Source of the DNA: Robiginitomaculum sp. | GTDB taxonomy: Bacteria > Pseudomonadota > Alphaproteobacteria > Caulobacterales > Maricaulaceae | DNA length: 64,000 bases | Direction: 5' to 3' | Assembly: GCA_021776615.1 (NCBI GenBank) | Contig: JAJFFO010000008.1 | Span: forward strand, 1-64,000 | In this document: positions 1-9,033 of the stretch, piece by piece | Numbering within the stretch: the stretch's first letter is position 1 | Layout: the number at the start of each line of letters is the position of its first letter | The notes under the pieces: model-generated | What the model was told of the DNA's origin: nothing | The model's input: only the letters and a program-made list of their open reading frames with translations | The model's database searches: none | Translations under genes and position numbers: made by a program

Positions 1-107
1 CCCAGATATGCATATTTCGGGTTTTGATTTGCTTCTCGCATTCAGAGTTGCCGGTACGGTAAAATCAGTTTTTTTTGCGATTCTCCTGAATGCCATACTC
101 ACGGTGA

Positions 108-323
108 ACGCTTCGGCGTTACTCTCCAAAACCCGACGGGGACTTGTCGCAGCTAAGCTATGATCTGGCTTCGCTCACCAGCCCGGTGGACTTTGATTTT
201 ACCAATGATGGGGCAGGGCGTTTGACGTCCGAAACGATCTCGGACCCGGCCTGGATGTGGCAGCCGACCACGGAACGTAATGTCACCTATGATGCGGCCA
301 ACACGCTGGACCAGCTGAATTGA
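108..323 (+). pseudogene. RHS/YD-repeat protein, C-terminal fragment
   Basis: An open frame of about 71 codons with no plausible start reads as RHS/YD-repeat core: it contains PDGDLSQLSYDLASLTS, then FDFTNDGAGRLTSETISD and a final VTYDAANTLDQLN before TGA. These are the spaced Y-D and G-R-L-T-S elements of RHS repeats. Intact RHS proteins run for hundreds of residues and have a core boundary plus a variable tip after this point. Here the frame is closed by a stop at 105 upstream and ends abruptly at 321-323, so I read it as a decayed remnant. It lies 24 bases from a tRNA gene, a common site of gene exchange. A divergent short gene cannot be fully excluded. Confidence 0.6.
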
Positions 324-347
324 TAAGAAAAGAAATTAAAGTAACAC

Positions 348-437
348 TGGCGGATGGGGGGGGATTCGAACCCCCGAGACGCTCTCACGCCCGCTGGTTT
401 TCAAGACCAGTGCATTCAACCACTCTGCCACCCATCC
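348..437 (-). tRNA. tRNA-Ser (anticodon TGA)
   Basis: The reverse strand folds as a class II tRNA. The acceptor GGATGGG pairs with CCCATCC, followed by discriminator G and an encoded CCA at 348-350. The anticodon loop is CTTGAAA inside the CTGGT/ACCAG stem, giving anticodon TGA, which reads UCA serine codons. A long variable arm (GCGGGCGTGAGAGCGTCTC region) and a T-arm with TTCGAAT fit serine tRNA. Length is 90 nt with CCA. Confidence 0.95.
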
Positions 438-659
438 GCTGAAGGCGAGGGCTAGCAAGCCTTGAGGGTTACCGCAAGATAGCCGGTGTAAAAACGTGTT
501 ATAAAATCCAATAAACTTTCATCAAGCGGACTCATAATCTGGTAACCATCCCGTTTAACGCTGTCTTTAGCGCCATGCCCTATGGTGTTTTCTCAATGGT
601 TGTAAAACCCAGTAAAAAACAAGCGGCCATAAAGAGCTGCAATATCAGGGAAAAACGAA

Positions 660-1697
660 ATGGTATCTGCGCAAAACAACAGCGAAGCTCAGCACGCTCT
701 TCACGGGAAGATTGTTCGCATAGGGTTAGCGACACGGGTGCTCAAAGTGTTGGGGGCGTTGGGGGCGCTGGCAACCGTGAGCGCGTGTGCCAGTTCGGGC
801 GTCAATGTTTCCGCTAATGGCAGCCGTTGGGGCGTGCCGGTTAGCGCCAACACCCATTTGGGCCGCTCGCAAAAATATTCGCGCAATGGCAAGTCATCGC
901 CATCAATTGCCGGCTCCAGTGGTCATCAAAAGATTGGGCGACCCTATCAGATCGCCGGGCGCACTTATATCCCGGCGCGCCAGGACGATTATAATCGTAC
1001 CGGTGTGGCCTCATGGTATGGCCAAAAATTCCACGGACGTAAAACCGCCAATGGCGAAATTTTTGATATGAATGCCATGAGTGCGGCGCATACGACCTTA
1101 CCATTGCCCAGTCTGGTGCGGGTTACCAATTTGGAAAATGGCCGATCGATAATCGTGCGGGTCAATGATCGTGGGCCATTTGTCGACAATCGCCTGATTG
1201 ATCTGTCCAAAAAGGCGGCGGGTGAATTAGGCTATGTCAAACAAGGCATTGCCAAAGTGCGGGTGCAATATGTTGGCCCTGCCATTGGTGGTTCGGGCGT
1301 GAATGGAAGCCGGGCCAGCGTACGCACGGCGTCGAGCAGCAATCGTGCTCCTGCGGCCAAGGTTTGGCCGCAACCAGCCAGCGCCAGACCGGCGACAAAT
1401 GGGGGATGGCCGGAAGCGTCGGAAGATAAATACCCCATTGCCTTGTCCAAGCCGCGCGTCGCGCCTAGTGGCTGGTTCGTACAATTGGGGGCCTTTGGTG
1501 ACCGCGGGCGCGCCGAACGTATTGCCGCCAATCTTGATACCTCCGGCCAAGCCAAAGTGCAGACCGCGTGGATTAACAATCATTACATACACAGAGTTCT
1601 GGTCGGGCCATATCGCGACCAAAATAGCGCCTATCGACAACAACAAGAAGTAGCCAATGCAGGCTATCCAGAGGCGAGGGTGACGGAGCAGCGCTAG
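660..1697 (+). CDS. rlpA: RlpA-like septal lipoprotein with DPBB and SPOR domains
   Basis: 345 residues. A hydrophobic N-terminus ends in a lipobox (VSAC, Cys43), so it is probably a lipoprotein. A double-psi beta-barrel follows from about residue 118 (GVASWYG, then RTANGE-like and VRVNDRGPF), the fold of RlpA lytic transglycosylases that cleave denuded peptidoglycan strands. The last 70 residues (GWFVQLGAFGDRGRAE onward) form a SPOR domain, which binds septal glycan. The long polar stretch before the signal helix suggests that an internal GTG at about codon 27 could be the real start. A terminator follows. In many Alphaproteobacteria rlpA sits next to dacC and tmk; that context is absent here. 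Confidence 0.9.
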   Translation: MVSAQNNSEAQHALHGKIVRIGLATRVLKVLGALGALATVSACASSGVNVSANGSRWGVPVSANTHLGRSQKYSRNGKSSPSIAGSSGHQKIGRPYQIAGRTYIPARQDDYNRTGVASWYGQKFHGRKTANGEIFDMNAMSAAHTTLPLPSLVRVTNLENGRSIIVRVNDRGPFVDNRLIDLSKKAAGELGYVKQGIAKVRVQYVGPAIGGSGVNGSRASVRTASSSNRAPAAKVWPQPASARPATNGGWPEASEDKYPIALSKPRVAPSGWFVQLGAFGDRGRAERIAANLDTSGQAKVQTAWINNHYIHRVLVGPYRDQNSAYRQQQEVANAGYPEARVTEQR

Positions 1698-1720
1698 GAA
1701 TAAGCGCGCTCCCGGGGTGC

Positions 1721-1760
1721 AAAGCGGGTCCGGCCATAAAGGCTGGGCCCGCTTTCTTTT
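1721..1760 (+). terminator. Intrinsic terminator after rlpA
   Basis: AAAGCGGGTC (1721-1730) pairs with GGCCCGCTTT (1745-1754) with one G-T wobble, and the stem is followed by a T-rich tail (CTTTT). It lies 24 bp past the rlpA stop and just before the convergent HIT gene. The stem begins with A and ends with T, so it may also work on the opposite strand. Confidence 0.8.
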
Positions 1761-1779
1761 GTGCTTCTTTAAAGGGCGG

Positions 1780-2223
1780 TTATACCAGCGCGCTTATGGC
1801 CTTGGCGATTTTGGCCGCTTGTGCGTGCAAAACCTCCTTGTCAGCCTGTTGCGCCAGACCATGGCGGTCGAAGGGCTGGTGTTCGAAGCGCGGAATAATA
1901 TGAAAATGTAAATGGAACACCGTCTGCCCGGCAGTTTCACCGTTAAACTGGGTTATGATCAGGCCATCGGGGGCAAAGGCTTTTTCGACGCCCAAGGCCA
2001 CCTTTTTTACGCCTTTAATGGCTTCGGCCAACACATCACTATCGGTATCCAGCAAATTCCGCCCGGCGGATTTTGGCAGTACCAATGTATGCCCCGGTGC
2101 TTGCGGGAACATATCCATAATCGCCAAAACTTGGTCGTCTTCATAGGCTTTGCAACACGGCGCTTCGCCGCGCAGTATTTTTGCAAAGATATTGTCCGCC
2201 TGATAGGCACCCCGAATACTCAT
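1780..2223 (-). CDS. HIT family nucleotide-binding protein
   Basis: 147 residues, normal for HinT-type histidine-triad hydrolases. The C-terminal catalytic HxHxH motif is HLHFH (His104, His106, His108), preceded by the NGETAGQTVFH strand that positions the nucleotide phosphate. The N-terminal IFAKILRGEAPC is the standard HIT opening. The family hydrolyses purine nucleoside phosphoramidates or adenylylated substrates; the substrate here is unknown. A clear ribosome site (AAGGAG) precedes ATG at 2223. It is the last gene of a minus-strand cluster with a RidA protein, a FemAB-like acyltransferase and a hydrolase. Confidence 0.9.
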   Translation of the reverse strand: MSIRGAYQADNIFAKILRGEAPCCKAYEDDQVLAIMDMFPQAPGHTLVLPKSAGRNLLDTDSDVLAEAIKGVKKVALGVEKAFAPDGLIITQFNGETAGQTVFHLHFHIIPRFEHQPFDRHGLAQQADKEVLHAQAAKIAKAISALV

Positions 2224-2328
2224 TCGCTACTCCTTGGGGTTCAGCCCCCGAATAAGGCCATAATATAGAACAGATGGCGACGCCATGCGACATTTTGGGC
2301 AATGTTTTGCAAAAAAATAGAGCCGAAC

Positions 2329-3096
2329 TTAAGCCTGATTATCAATATAGCGGCTTACCCAGGCGGCAATAACCGCCGCCGCATAGCGCACATCGGCGCT
2401 TTTGGAGAGCAAATGGTCGGCGCTATCCAGGGGCACAAAGCTTTTGGGGTGTTTAGCGACCGCGAAGATATGGCCCGCATTTTCAATGCCAACGGTCTGG
2501 TCAGTTGGCGCGTGCATGACCAAAAGCGCGCGTTTGAGACCGGCAATGTCTTCGTCGAGATTATGGCCGCGTACATCTTCCAAAAATTGTTTTTGCACCT
2601 GAAATGGTCGCCCGGCCAAGGTCACTTCGGCGGCGCCCTTATCTTCGATTTCGCAAATGGCCGGTCCCAGATTGTGCAGCACATGTGCCGGGTCTGCTGG
2701 CGCGCCAATGGTAGCCACGGCGCGTACCGAGGGCAAATGGCGTGCGGCAGCAATAACGGCGGCACCGCCAAGGCTGTGGCCGATTAACAGGGTAGGCGGG
2801 GCCACCCGCTCCGATAAGGCCTGCGCGGCGGCAATCAAGTCAGCAATGTTGGAGGTGAAATTGGTATTGGCAAATTCGCCTTCAGAATTGCCAAGCCCGG
2901 TAAAGTCAAAGCGCAAAACCGCTATGCCTTCTTTGGCCAAAGCGCGGGCAATTTCGCGGGCTGCCAAAATATCTTTGGAACAGGTAAAACAATGGGCAAA
3001 CAGGGCGCTGGCCCGAATTTCACCATCAGGTTCCTCTAACAGCGCCGCTAATTGCACGCCGCTTTGGGTGGTAAAGTCAAACCTTGTGGATGTCAT
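2329..3096 (-). CDS. Alpha/beta hydrolase, serine aminopeptidase (S33)-like
   Basis: 255 residues with an alpha/beta-hydrolase fold. The nucleophile elbow is GHSLGG (Ser108). HCFTCSKD near residue 35 forms the oxyanion-hole strand, and a C-terminal DSADHLLSK carries the candidate catalytic His. This HCFTCSKD arrangement is typical of the hydrolase half of bacterial hydrolase/OsmC fusion proteins, but no OsmC domain follows here. It is cytoplasmic with no signal peptide. It starts 2 bp after the stop of the FemAB-like gene, so the two are very likely co-transcribed. The substrate cannot be inferred. Confidence 0.85.
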   Translation of the reverse strand: MTSTRFDFTTQSGVQLAALLEEPDGEIRASALFAHCFTCSKDILAAREIARALAKEGIAVLRFDFTGLGNSEGEFANTNFTSNIADLIAAAQALSERVAPPTLLIGHSLGGAAVIAAARHLPSVRAVATIGAPADPAHVLHNLGPAICEIEDKGAAEVTLAGRPFQVQKQFLEDVRGHNLDEDIAGLKRALLVMHAPTDQTVGIENAGHIFAVAKHPKSFVPLDSADHLLSKSADVRYAAAVIAAWVSRYIDNQA

Positions 3097-3098
3097 AA

Positions 3099-4295
3099 TT
3101 ACTCTCCAGTATCGCGAAGAGATAGGCCCTGCGCGCCTTTGCGAAAAGGGGTGAGCTCATCAAGTGCGATCACATCTTGTTCAACCATTTGTCTCTCACG
3201 CGCTAAATAATCATCCACCGCCGTGTGCAGGCCGCTATCGGCAAACCAGTGGGCCGAATGGGTGCGCACTGGCACATAGCCACGGGCGATCTTGTGTTCA
3301 CCTTGCGCACCGGCCTCAACGCGCGTCAAACCGCGAGCAATGGCCGCTTCTATGGCTTGATGGTAGCACAATTCAAAATGCAGGCCGGGTTTTTGCAAAA
3401 CACAGCCCCAATAGCGCCCATAAAGCGCATCACCGCCAATAAAGTTGAGCGCCCCGGCCACCCAATGCCCGTCAGTGCGCGCCATAATCAGCAATATATC
3501 TTGCTTCATAGTGCGATGAATTTCTTCAAAAAATTCGCGATTGAGATAAGGTTGGCCCCATTTGCGCCGCCCGGTATCCTGATAAAATTCAAAAAACGCA
3601 TCCCAATGGACAGGGGTTATTTCATCGCCGCTAAGGTGCACAATCTCGACGCCATTTTGCGCCTGTAGGCGTTCTTTGCGCAGGTTTTTGCGTTTGCGTG
3701 ACGATAGGCTGGTCAAAAACCCTTCATAGTCTTCATAGTCCGCATTTAAAAAATGATATTGCACGTCCATGCGCCGGGTAAACCCTTGGGCGCAAAGCGT
3801 GTCGGCATCGCGGTCCGAGGCAAAGGTGACATGCACCGATGAGGCACCAATTTCGTGCGCCGCCGCCTGCATACCATTGGCCAAAGCCCGCTGCACCGCC
3901 GGGTCGGCACTGAGCAGGCGCGGACCGGGGACCGGCGTAAACGGCACCGCCGACTGCAATTTGGGGTAATATTGCCCGCCCGCCTGTTCATAGGCATTGG
4001 CCCACGCATGGTCGAACACATATTCGCCCTGACTATGGCTTTTAAGATAGAGAGGCGCCGCGCCGACGATCTTGCCGTTCGCCGTCTGCGCCAAAACATG
4101 CAAGCTTTGCCAGCCGCTCTGCCCACCAACACAGCCGGTTTCTTCCAGCGCGTGCAAGAAGGCCCAACGCAAAAACGGGTTGGCGGTTTGGGGGGCGGGA
4201 TTGGCTAAACCATCCCATATCTGTTCATCAACGCCGCTTATCGAGGGCAGGAGTTTTAACGTCAGGTCTAATGGTTTTTGTGCGTCCTTCGACAC
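3099..4295 (-). CDS. GNAT/FemAB-like N-acyltransferase (DUF482 type)
   Basis: 398 residues, the usual size of the DUF482 'peptidogalycan biosynthesis/recognition' family, a double-GNAT fold related to FemAB aminoacyltransferases. Recognisable stretches are [33 protein letters not shown] and the [15 protein letters not shown] segment before a YHQAIEAAI helix. The real acceptor is unknown; related folds transfer acyl or aminoacyl groups. It lies between RidA (8 bp upstream) and the S33-like hydrolase (2 bp downstream). RidA and HIT neighbours are common for this family in Alphaproteobacteria. Confidence 0.85.
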   Translation of the reverse strand: MSKDAQKPLDLTLKLLPSISGVDEQIWDGLANPAPQTANPFLRWAFLHALEETGCVGGQSGWQSLHVLAQTANGKIVGAAPLYLKSHSQGEYVFDHAWANAYEQAGGQYYPKLQSAVPFTPVPGPRLLSADPAVQRALANGMQAAAHEIGASSVHVTFASDRDADTLCAQGFTRRMDVQYHFLNADYEDYEGFLTSLSSRKRKNLRKERLQAQNGVEIVHLSGDEITPVHWDAFFEFYQDTGRRKWGQPYLNREFFEEIHRTMKQDILLIMARTDGHWVAGALNFIGGDALYGRYWGCVLQKPGLHFELCYHQAIEAAIARGLTRVEAGAQGEHKIARGYVPVRTHSAHWFADSGLHTAVDDYLARERQMVEQDVIALDELTPFRKGAQGLSLRDTGE

Positions 4296-4303
4296 GGGCG
4301 GGC

Positions 4304-4765
4304 TTATTGCACCTCGAACATGGCATCTACTTCGACGGCGGAACCCAAGGGCAGGTTAGGGCAGGCCACCGCGGCGCGGGCATGGCGGCCGACATCGCCA
4401 AACACTTCAACCATCAAATCTGATGCGCCATTAATCACATGCGGAATATCTTCAAAATCGGCGTGTGCATTGACGAAGCCGCCAAGGCGCACCACCCGGT
4501 TTATGCGGTCCAAATCCCCATCCAGCGCGGCATTGGCTTGCGCAATGAGGTTTAGCGCACACAAGCGCGCCGCCTGCTGCCCGGCGGCGACATCCATGGT
4601 GCGGCCAAGGCAGCCACGCACCAATCCCTTTTCTCCAAAGGCAATTTGCCCGGAAACCACCAATAGATTGCCGGTCAGCACATAAGGAAGATAATTCGCC
4701 ACCGGCGCGGCAGCTTTTGGCAGGGTAATCCCCAGTTTTTTAAGTCGAGCATGAATGGCAGACAT
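4304..4765 (-). CDS. RidA family protein (YjgF/YER057c/UK114)
   Basis: 153 residues; a RidA-type fold longer at the N-terminus than the 130-residue archetype, matching the YjgF-like subgroup. Seen: LTGNLLVVSGQIAFGEKGLVRGCLG, then LCALNLIAQANAALDGDLDRINRVVRLGGFVNA and the final NLPLGSAVEVDAMFEV. RidA enzymes deaminate reactive enamine/imine intermediates, but several subgroups lack the catalytic Arg. Here the end reads GSAVEVDAMF, without an obvious Arg before the glycine-rich loop, so activity is uncertain. I chose ATG 4765 because GGAG lies 8 bases upstream; a TTG two codons earlier is less likely. It is the first gene of a three- or four-gene minus-strand operon. Confidence 0.85.
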   Translation of the reverse strand: MSAIHARLKKLGITLPKAAAPVANYLPYVLTGNLLVVSGQIAFGEKGLVRGCLGRTMDVAAGQQAARLCALNLIAQANAALDGDLDRINRVVRLGGFVNAHADFEDIPHVINGASDLMVEVFGDVGRHARAAVACPNLPLGSAVEVDAMFEVQ

Positions 4766-4815
4766 GGGCAATTCTCCAGTTTTAAGGTGTCACATGGATA
4801 TCCTTATGCCTAATT

Positions 4816-5598
4816 CTACGCGGCGGTATAGCCGCCATCAATTAAGTGCGCTGAACCTGTGCAGTAGGACGCATCGTCGCTGGCCAAAAATGCTGCCAGA
4901 TTCGCCACTTCCTCATTGGTGCCATAGCGTCCAAGGGGAATCTGTTCATTCATACCCGCTACGAAACCAGCTTGATCGTCCGGTGCCATTTGTCCGCCGA
5001 GTGAGCGCATCATGCGGTTATCAATCGGACCGGGGGAGATGCTATTCACGCGAATACCAGAGGCGCCCAGCTCCAGCGCCGCAGTTTTGACCAGCCCGTT
5101 AACTGCATGCTTGCTAGTAATGTAAGGTGCTATATTTGGGAACCCAACGGCACCGGCAATCGACGCCGTGGCAATGATCGAGCCGCCGCCGCGCGCTTTC
5201 ATTGGCGCAACGCAATATTTCATCGATAACCAAACCCCAAGGACGTTGGTATTGAGCACATGTGAAAACTCTTCCAAGCTTAATTCATCCAGCGGTTTCG
5301 CAATCCCTTCTACGCCGGCATTGGCAAACAAAATATCAATGCCGCCAAATGCTTCTATGGTTGCGGCAATGGCGGCAGCGGTTGCCTCTTCATCCAGCGC
5401 ATCGGCGATACTGCCTGCAAGGTTACCTTGCGCGCCTAACCGCTCGCGGGTTGCGGATAATTTGTCCGCAGAGCGCGCCACCAGCATCACCTTGGCACCT
5501 TCTTGTAAAAACAGCTTGGCCGTGGCTTCACCAATGCCGCCTGTAGCACCGGTGATGATGGCCACTTTACCGGCCAGCCTTCCCTTTGAGTTTGTCAT
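4816..5598 (-). CDS. SDR family oxidoreductase
   Basis: 260 residues, a classical short-chain dehydrogenase/reductase. The cofactor motif TGATGGIG begins at residue 16, the NAG motif is at about 93-95, and the catalytic Ser146-Tyr159-Lys163 set lies in SIAGAVGFPNIAPYITSK. The end, YCTGSAHLIDGGYTAA, is the usual C-terminal signature. An open frame extends 33 codons further upstream, but ATG 5598 is preceded by AAAGGGGA and matches the family start. It is NAD(P)-dependent and cytoplasmic; the substrate is unknown. It appears to be transcribed separately from RidA, with about 50 bp between them. Confidence 0.9.
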   Translation of the reverse strand: MTNSKGRLAGKVAIITGATGGIGEATAKLFLQEGAKVMLVARSADKLSATRERLGAQGNLAGSIADALDEEATAAAIAATIEAFGGIDILFANAGVEGIAKPLDELSLEEFSHVLNTNVLGVWLSMKYCVAPMKARGGGSIIATASIAGAVGFPNIAPYITSKHAVNGLVKTAALELGASGIRVNSISPGPIDNRMMRSLGGQMAPDDQAGFVAGMNEQIPLGRYGTNEEVANLAAFLASDDASYCTGSAHLIDGGYTAA

Positions 5599-5765
5599 GT
5601 TATCCCCTTTGATTAGAAAAAACCTAGTCATCGGATAGCATAGACGGCCGCGTATCACTCTGGCCATAATAATTTGGCATTTGTTATCTGGTAACACAGG
5701 AATGCAGCATCCCGGCTTGACTTGACGAGCACGTAAGTTGGCAAAGTAAGGAAGCGGAGGGAATA

Positions 5766-6650
5766 ATGCGCGAATCCAGTATCAAAAAACAGGATATACA
5801 AATATCTACGCCAGACGGGGTTTCGCTGGCGGCGACGCTGTTTTTGCCGCTGCCGTCAGCACCGGCACCAAAGGCGGCGGTGTTGATATCGTCCGGCACC
5901 GGCTTTCCCAAAGCGTTTTACCAGCTCTTTGCTGCTTATGGCGCGTCGCGCGGCTTTGCCTGCATGACTTATGATTATCGTGGTATTGGAGGTTCCGCCC
6001 CCGCCGACATGCGCGGCTGCCAAGCCGATATCATTGATTGGGGTACTCGGGATGCGCCTGCCGCCTTGGCATTTTTGGCGCAGCGTTTTGATGGCGTGCC
6101 AATATTCACCCTTGGCCATAGCGTTGGCGGGCAGATTATCGGGCTGATGGATAATCATGATTTGGCCTCTGCACACGCATTTGTGGCGGTTGGCAATGGC
6201 TATATGCCGTATCATTGGCCGCGCTACTGGCCGCTGGAACTTTTGTTTTTCTATATTTTGGGGCCGTTATCGCTTTTGCACCATGGCTATATTAAAGGCC
6301 CCGATTATTGGCCGGGTGCCAGCATGCCGCGCAAAGTGTTTTTGCAATGGCGGCGTTGGTGTCAGCGCAAAACCTATTATCAGCGCGATGTGGACGAAAA
6401 ACTGGGCGGCGGGAATTTTGCCATGGGCGGCGTGCCGATACGCCAATTTGGCTTTGCCGACGACCCAGTGATCAATAGCCGCTCGGTCAAATTGATGGAA
6501 CAGCTATATGATTCTGCCAATTACGACACCAAATGGATCCGCCCGGCCGATATCGGGGTGAAGGCAATTGGCCATAGCGGCGCATTTTCAACCAAGGCCA
6601 AAGGATTTTGGCCGATGCCGTTTGACTGGTTCGAGACGCTGATACCATGA
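5766..6650 (+). CDS. Alpha/beta hydrolase family protein
   Basis: 294 residues. The nucleophile elbow is GHSVGG (Ser119), the strand before it is VPIFTL, and the N-terminal AAVLISSGTGFPKAFY looks like an oxyanion-hole region. The central WPRYWPLELLFFYILGPLSLLHHGYIKGPDYWPG is rich in aromatics and resembles the cap of uncharacterised COG4757-like hydrolases. Near the end, GHSGAF supplies a candidate catalytic His. No signal peptide. The ribosome site is GAAGCGGAGG. It is divergent from the SDR gene. Substrate not recognised. Confidence 0.8.
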   Translation: MRESSIKKQDIQISTPDGVSLAATLFLPLPSAPAPKAAVLISSGTGFPKAFYQLFAAYGASRGFACMTYDYRGIGGSAPADMRGCQADIIDWGTRDAPAALAFLAQRFDGVPIFTLGHSVGGQIIGLMDNHDLASAHAFVAVGNGYMPYHWPRYWPLELLFFYILGPLSLLHHGYIKGPDYWPGASMPRKVFLQWRRWCQRKTYYQRDVDEKLGGGNFAMGGVPIRQFGFADDPVINSRSVKLMEQLYDSANYDTKWIRPADIGVKAIGHSGAFSTKAKGFWPMPFDWFETLIP

Positions 6651-6685
6651 GCGATAAAATTTGATGAACGATTGCCGCCTCTCTT

Positions 6686-6860
6686 GTTCATGAACCGTTC
6701 AGCGAGGGAATCATAGTTTCGTTCTTGAGATTGTTGCCCGTCATAACGTCCCTCGCGCGGGTTTTGATCTCACGGTTGTAACTAACCCAGCCTAGCACCG
6801 GTTTCCGCAAGGAGACCGGTGCTTCTGGTTGGGCGTTATGTTGGCCAAAGCAACCCGCCA
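6686..6860 (+). ncRNA. Candidate structured RNA (unknown family)
   Basis: The gap between the hydrolase and acetoacetyl-CoA synthetase (6651-6960) has no convincing ORF but dense pairing. A long hairpin has CCCAGCC (6786-6792) with GGTTGGG (6827-6833), then AGCACCGGT (6794-6802) with ACCGGTGCT (6815-6823), extended by TTCC/GGAG around a GCAA tetraloop. A second hairpin pairs GAGAT (6727-6731) with ATCTC (6767-6771) and CCCG with CGGG inside. Its loop holds TCCCTCGC (6749-6756), complementary to GCGAGGGA at 6702-6709, and CATAACG (6742-6748), complementary to CGTTATG at 6834-6840. These mutually exclusive or pseudoknot pairings look functional. I could not match it to a known riboswitch, 6S, SRP or tmRNA. 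The strand is inferred from the G-T pairs on the plus sense. Confidence 0.45.
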
Positions 6861-6960
6861 AACCTAGCTAAAACTGTGTACACCAAGGTCATGCGATTGC
6901 TTGGCCCTTGCCCGGCTTAATCTCAATGGTAATGTTACCCAACACTGCCAATGAGGAAGA

Positions 6961-8919
6961 ATGGCCATGCGCGTCCTGTGGACCCCCGATGATCAACAAA
7001 AAGCGACGTGCAATATGGGCAAATTTGCGCAATCTGTGGCGCAAATAGACCCGGCCGCGCCCGACGCTTACGCCCAGCTTCACGCCTGGTCTGTTGAGGA
7101 CCCGGCACGGTTTTGGCGGGCGATGTGGGACGAATGCGGTCTGAAGGGCGATCCGGGCGATATTATTCTTGAGAATAGCGAGCAAATGCCCGGCGCACAG
7201 TTTTTCCCCGATGGACGGTTAAATGCGGCGGAAAACCTGATTGAACGCGGCGACCGGCTGGACCAGGCCATTGTGTTTTGGACCGAAGACGGCCGCGAAG
7301 AAAGCTGGACCCGCAAAAAGTTAAAGGAAAAGGCCGGGCGCTTTGCCGCCACTTTTACCGCGCTTGGTATTGAGGAAGGCGACCGCATTGCGGCGATTAT
7401 GCCAAATATGCCGATGACCATTGCTGCGTTTTTAGGCGCAGCATGGATTGGCGCGGTGTTTTCTTCCGCGTCACCGGACTTTGGTGTTGGCGGCGTCACC
7501 GATAGATTTGGCCAAATTGAGCCAAAAATCCTCATTGCCTGCGACGCTTATCGCTATAATGGCAAAATATTCGACGTCTCGGGCAAGCTGACCGCCATTG
7601 CTGATAATATTCCCTCGATTGAACATATATTGGTGGTGCCATACCAAAAAACCGACCCGGATTTGAGTGTTGATGAGCGCTTTATCAGCCTTGAAAAATT
7701 CATGAAAATCGGGGCAGGGGGCGGCATCCCTTATAAGGGATTTGCGTTTAATCACCCACTTTACATCCTGTTTTCATCGGGCACCACCGGCCAGCCGAAA
7801 TGCATTGTGCATAGCGCCGGCGGCGCACTTTTGCAGCAATTTAAAGAACACAAACTGCATTGTGATAATGGCGTAAATTCGCGTGTGTTTTTCTTCTCGA
7901 CCTGCGGCTGGATGATGTGGAATTGGCTGGTGGCCGGGCTGGGCGTTGGTTCGACCATCCTGCTTTATGATGGTTCACCCTTTGCCATGGACGGGCGCAT
8001 ATTATTTCGCATTGCTGACCGCGAAAAGGCGGATTATTTTGGTATATCCGCTAAATGGATTGATGCCGTGCATAAGTCCGGCCAGCACCCGGCGGTGGAA
8101 AATAATTTGTCATCGGTGTGCATGATTGGCTCTACCGGGTCGCCATTATCGCCCGAAGGGTTTTCCTTCATTGCCGACAAAATATCGCCCACAGCGCAGA
8201 TTGCCTCCATGTCCGGTGGCACCGATATTGTTTCCTGCTTCGTGTTGGGTAATCCGCTGCAAAGCGTTGTTGAGGGTGAAATTCAGGGGCCCGGCCTTGG
8301 CATGGCGGTGGAAGTTTGGGACGAAGACGCCAAGCCGGTGATTGGGCAGAAGGGCGAATTGGTGTGTGTCAAACCGTTTCCGTGCATGCCATTGGGGTTT
8401 TGGAATGATGGCGATAATTCGCGCTATAAAGCCGCGTACTTTGAAGACTTTCCCGGCATTTGGCGCCATGGCGATTGGGCGGAGATTACCGAACATGGCG
8501 GGGTGCTTATCCATGGTCGCTCTGACGCAACGCTTAATCCGGGCGGCGTGCGTATTGGTACCGCCGAGATTTACAATCAGGTCGAACAAATCCCCGCCAT
8601 TCTCGATAGCGTTTGCGTCGGGCAGGATTGGGATGATGATGTAAGGGTGATTTTGTTCGTGGTCTTGCGTGAAGATGCAGCGTTGGACGCAGCCTTGATC
8701 AAGGAAATCAAAGGAAAGATCCGAAAAGGCGCTAGCCCGCGCCATGTGCCCGCCAAAATCATCGCGGTCGCCGATGTACCGCGCACCAAATCTGGCAAAA
8801 TAACCGAATTGGCAGTGCGAGATGTGGTGCATAACCGCGCGGTGAAAAATCAACACGCCTTGGCAAATCCCGAGGCGCTAGCATATTTCAAAAACCTGCC
8901 GGACCTGCAAAGCGCTTGA
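6961..8919 (+). CDS. Acetoacetate--CoA ligase
   Basis: 652 residues, the usual size of acetoacetyl-CoA synthetase (EC 6.2.1.16), which activates acetoacetate with ATP and CoA so that ketone bodies can be used or polyhydroxybutyrate carbon recycled. The ANL-superfamily P-loop is SSGTTGQPKCIVHSAGG from about residue 272, the adenylate motif is in SMSGGTDIVSCF, the hinge is HGRSDATLNPGGVRIG, and the catalytic Lys is in KSGKITE near the C-terminus. The segment KEHKLHCD after the P-loop is typical of this subfamily. The start is ATG 6961 or ATG 6967; GAGGA lies at a better distance for 6967. A structured intergenic stretch precedes it. Confidence 0.93.
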   Translation: MAMRVLWTPDDQQKATCNMGKFAQSVAQIDPAAPDAYAQLHAWSVEDPARFWRAMWDECGLKGDPGDIILENSEQMPGAQFFPDGRLNAAENLIERGDRLDQAIVFWTEDGREESWTRKKLKEKAGRFAATFTALGIEEGDRIAAIMPNMPMTIAAFLGAAWIGAVFSSASPDFGVGGVTDRFGQIEPKILIACDAYRYNGKIFDVSGKLTAIADNIPSIEHILVVPYQKTDPDLSVDERFISLEKFMKIGAGGGIPYKGFAFNHPLYILFSSGTTGQPKCIVHSAGGALLQQFKEHKLHCDNGVNSRVFFFSTCGWMMWNWLVAGLGVGSTILLYDGSPFAMDGRILFRIADREKADYFGISAKWIDAVHKSGQHPAVENNLSSVCMIGSTGSPLSPEGFSFIADKISPTAQIASMSGGTDIVSCFVLGNPLQSVVEGEIQGPGLGMAVEVWDEDAKPVIGQKGELVCVKPFPCMPLGFWNDGDNSRYKAAYFEDFPGIWRHGDWAEITEHGGVLIHGRSDATLNPGGVRIGTAEIYNQVEQIPAILDSVCVGQDWDDDVRVILFVVLREDAALDAALIKEIKGKIRKGASPRHVPAKIIAVADVPRTKSGKITELAVRDVVHNRAVKNQHALANPEALAYFKNLPDLQSA

Positions 8920-9033
8920 AGTAAACCGCCTCCCCATGAAGGGAGGTATGCCCATCTCCTGCGTCTATTTGTGCCAGTGCGGCGGCGATGATTATCGCCT
9001 ATGCTTGGGCGCATAGCACGGAGATATAAGCCT

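Noticed and set aside
575-817. 80-codon ORF overlapping rlpA
   Set aside because: It lies in another frame of the rlpA start region, and the composition is basic and unstructured.
6686-6860. 6S RNA, SRP RNA or alphaproteobacterial two-piece tmRNA identity
   Set aside because: No tmRNA TTCGA arm or tag frame, no SRP GGAAGGAAGC-type loop, and I could not establish the 6S closing stem, so no name was given.
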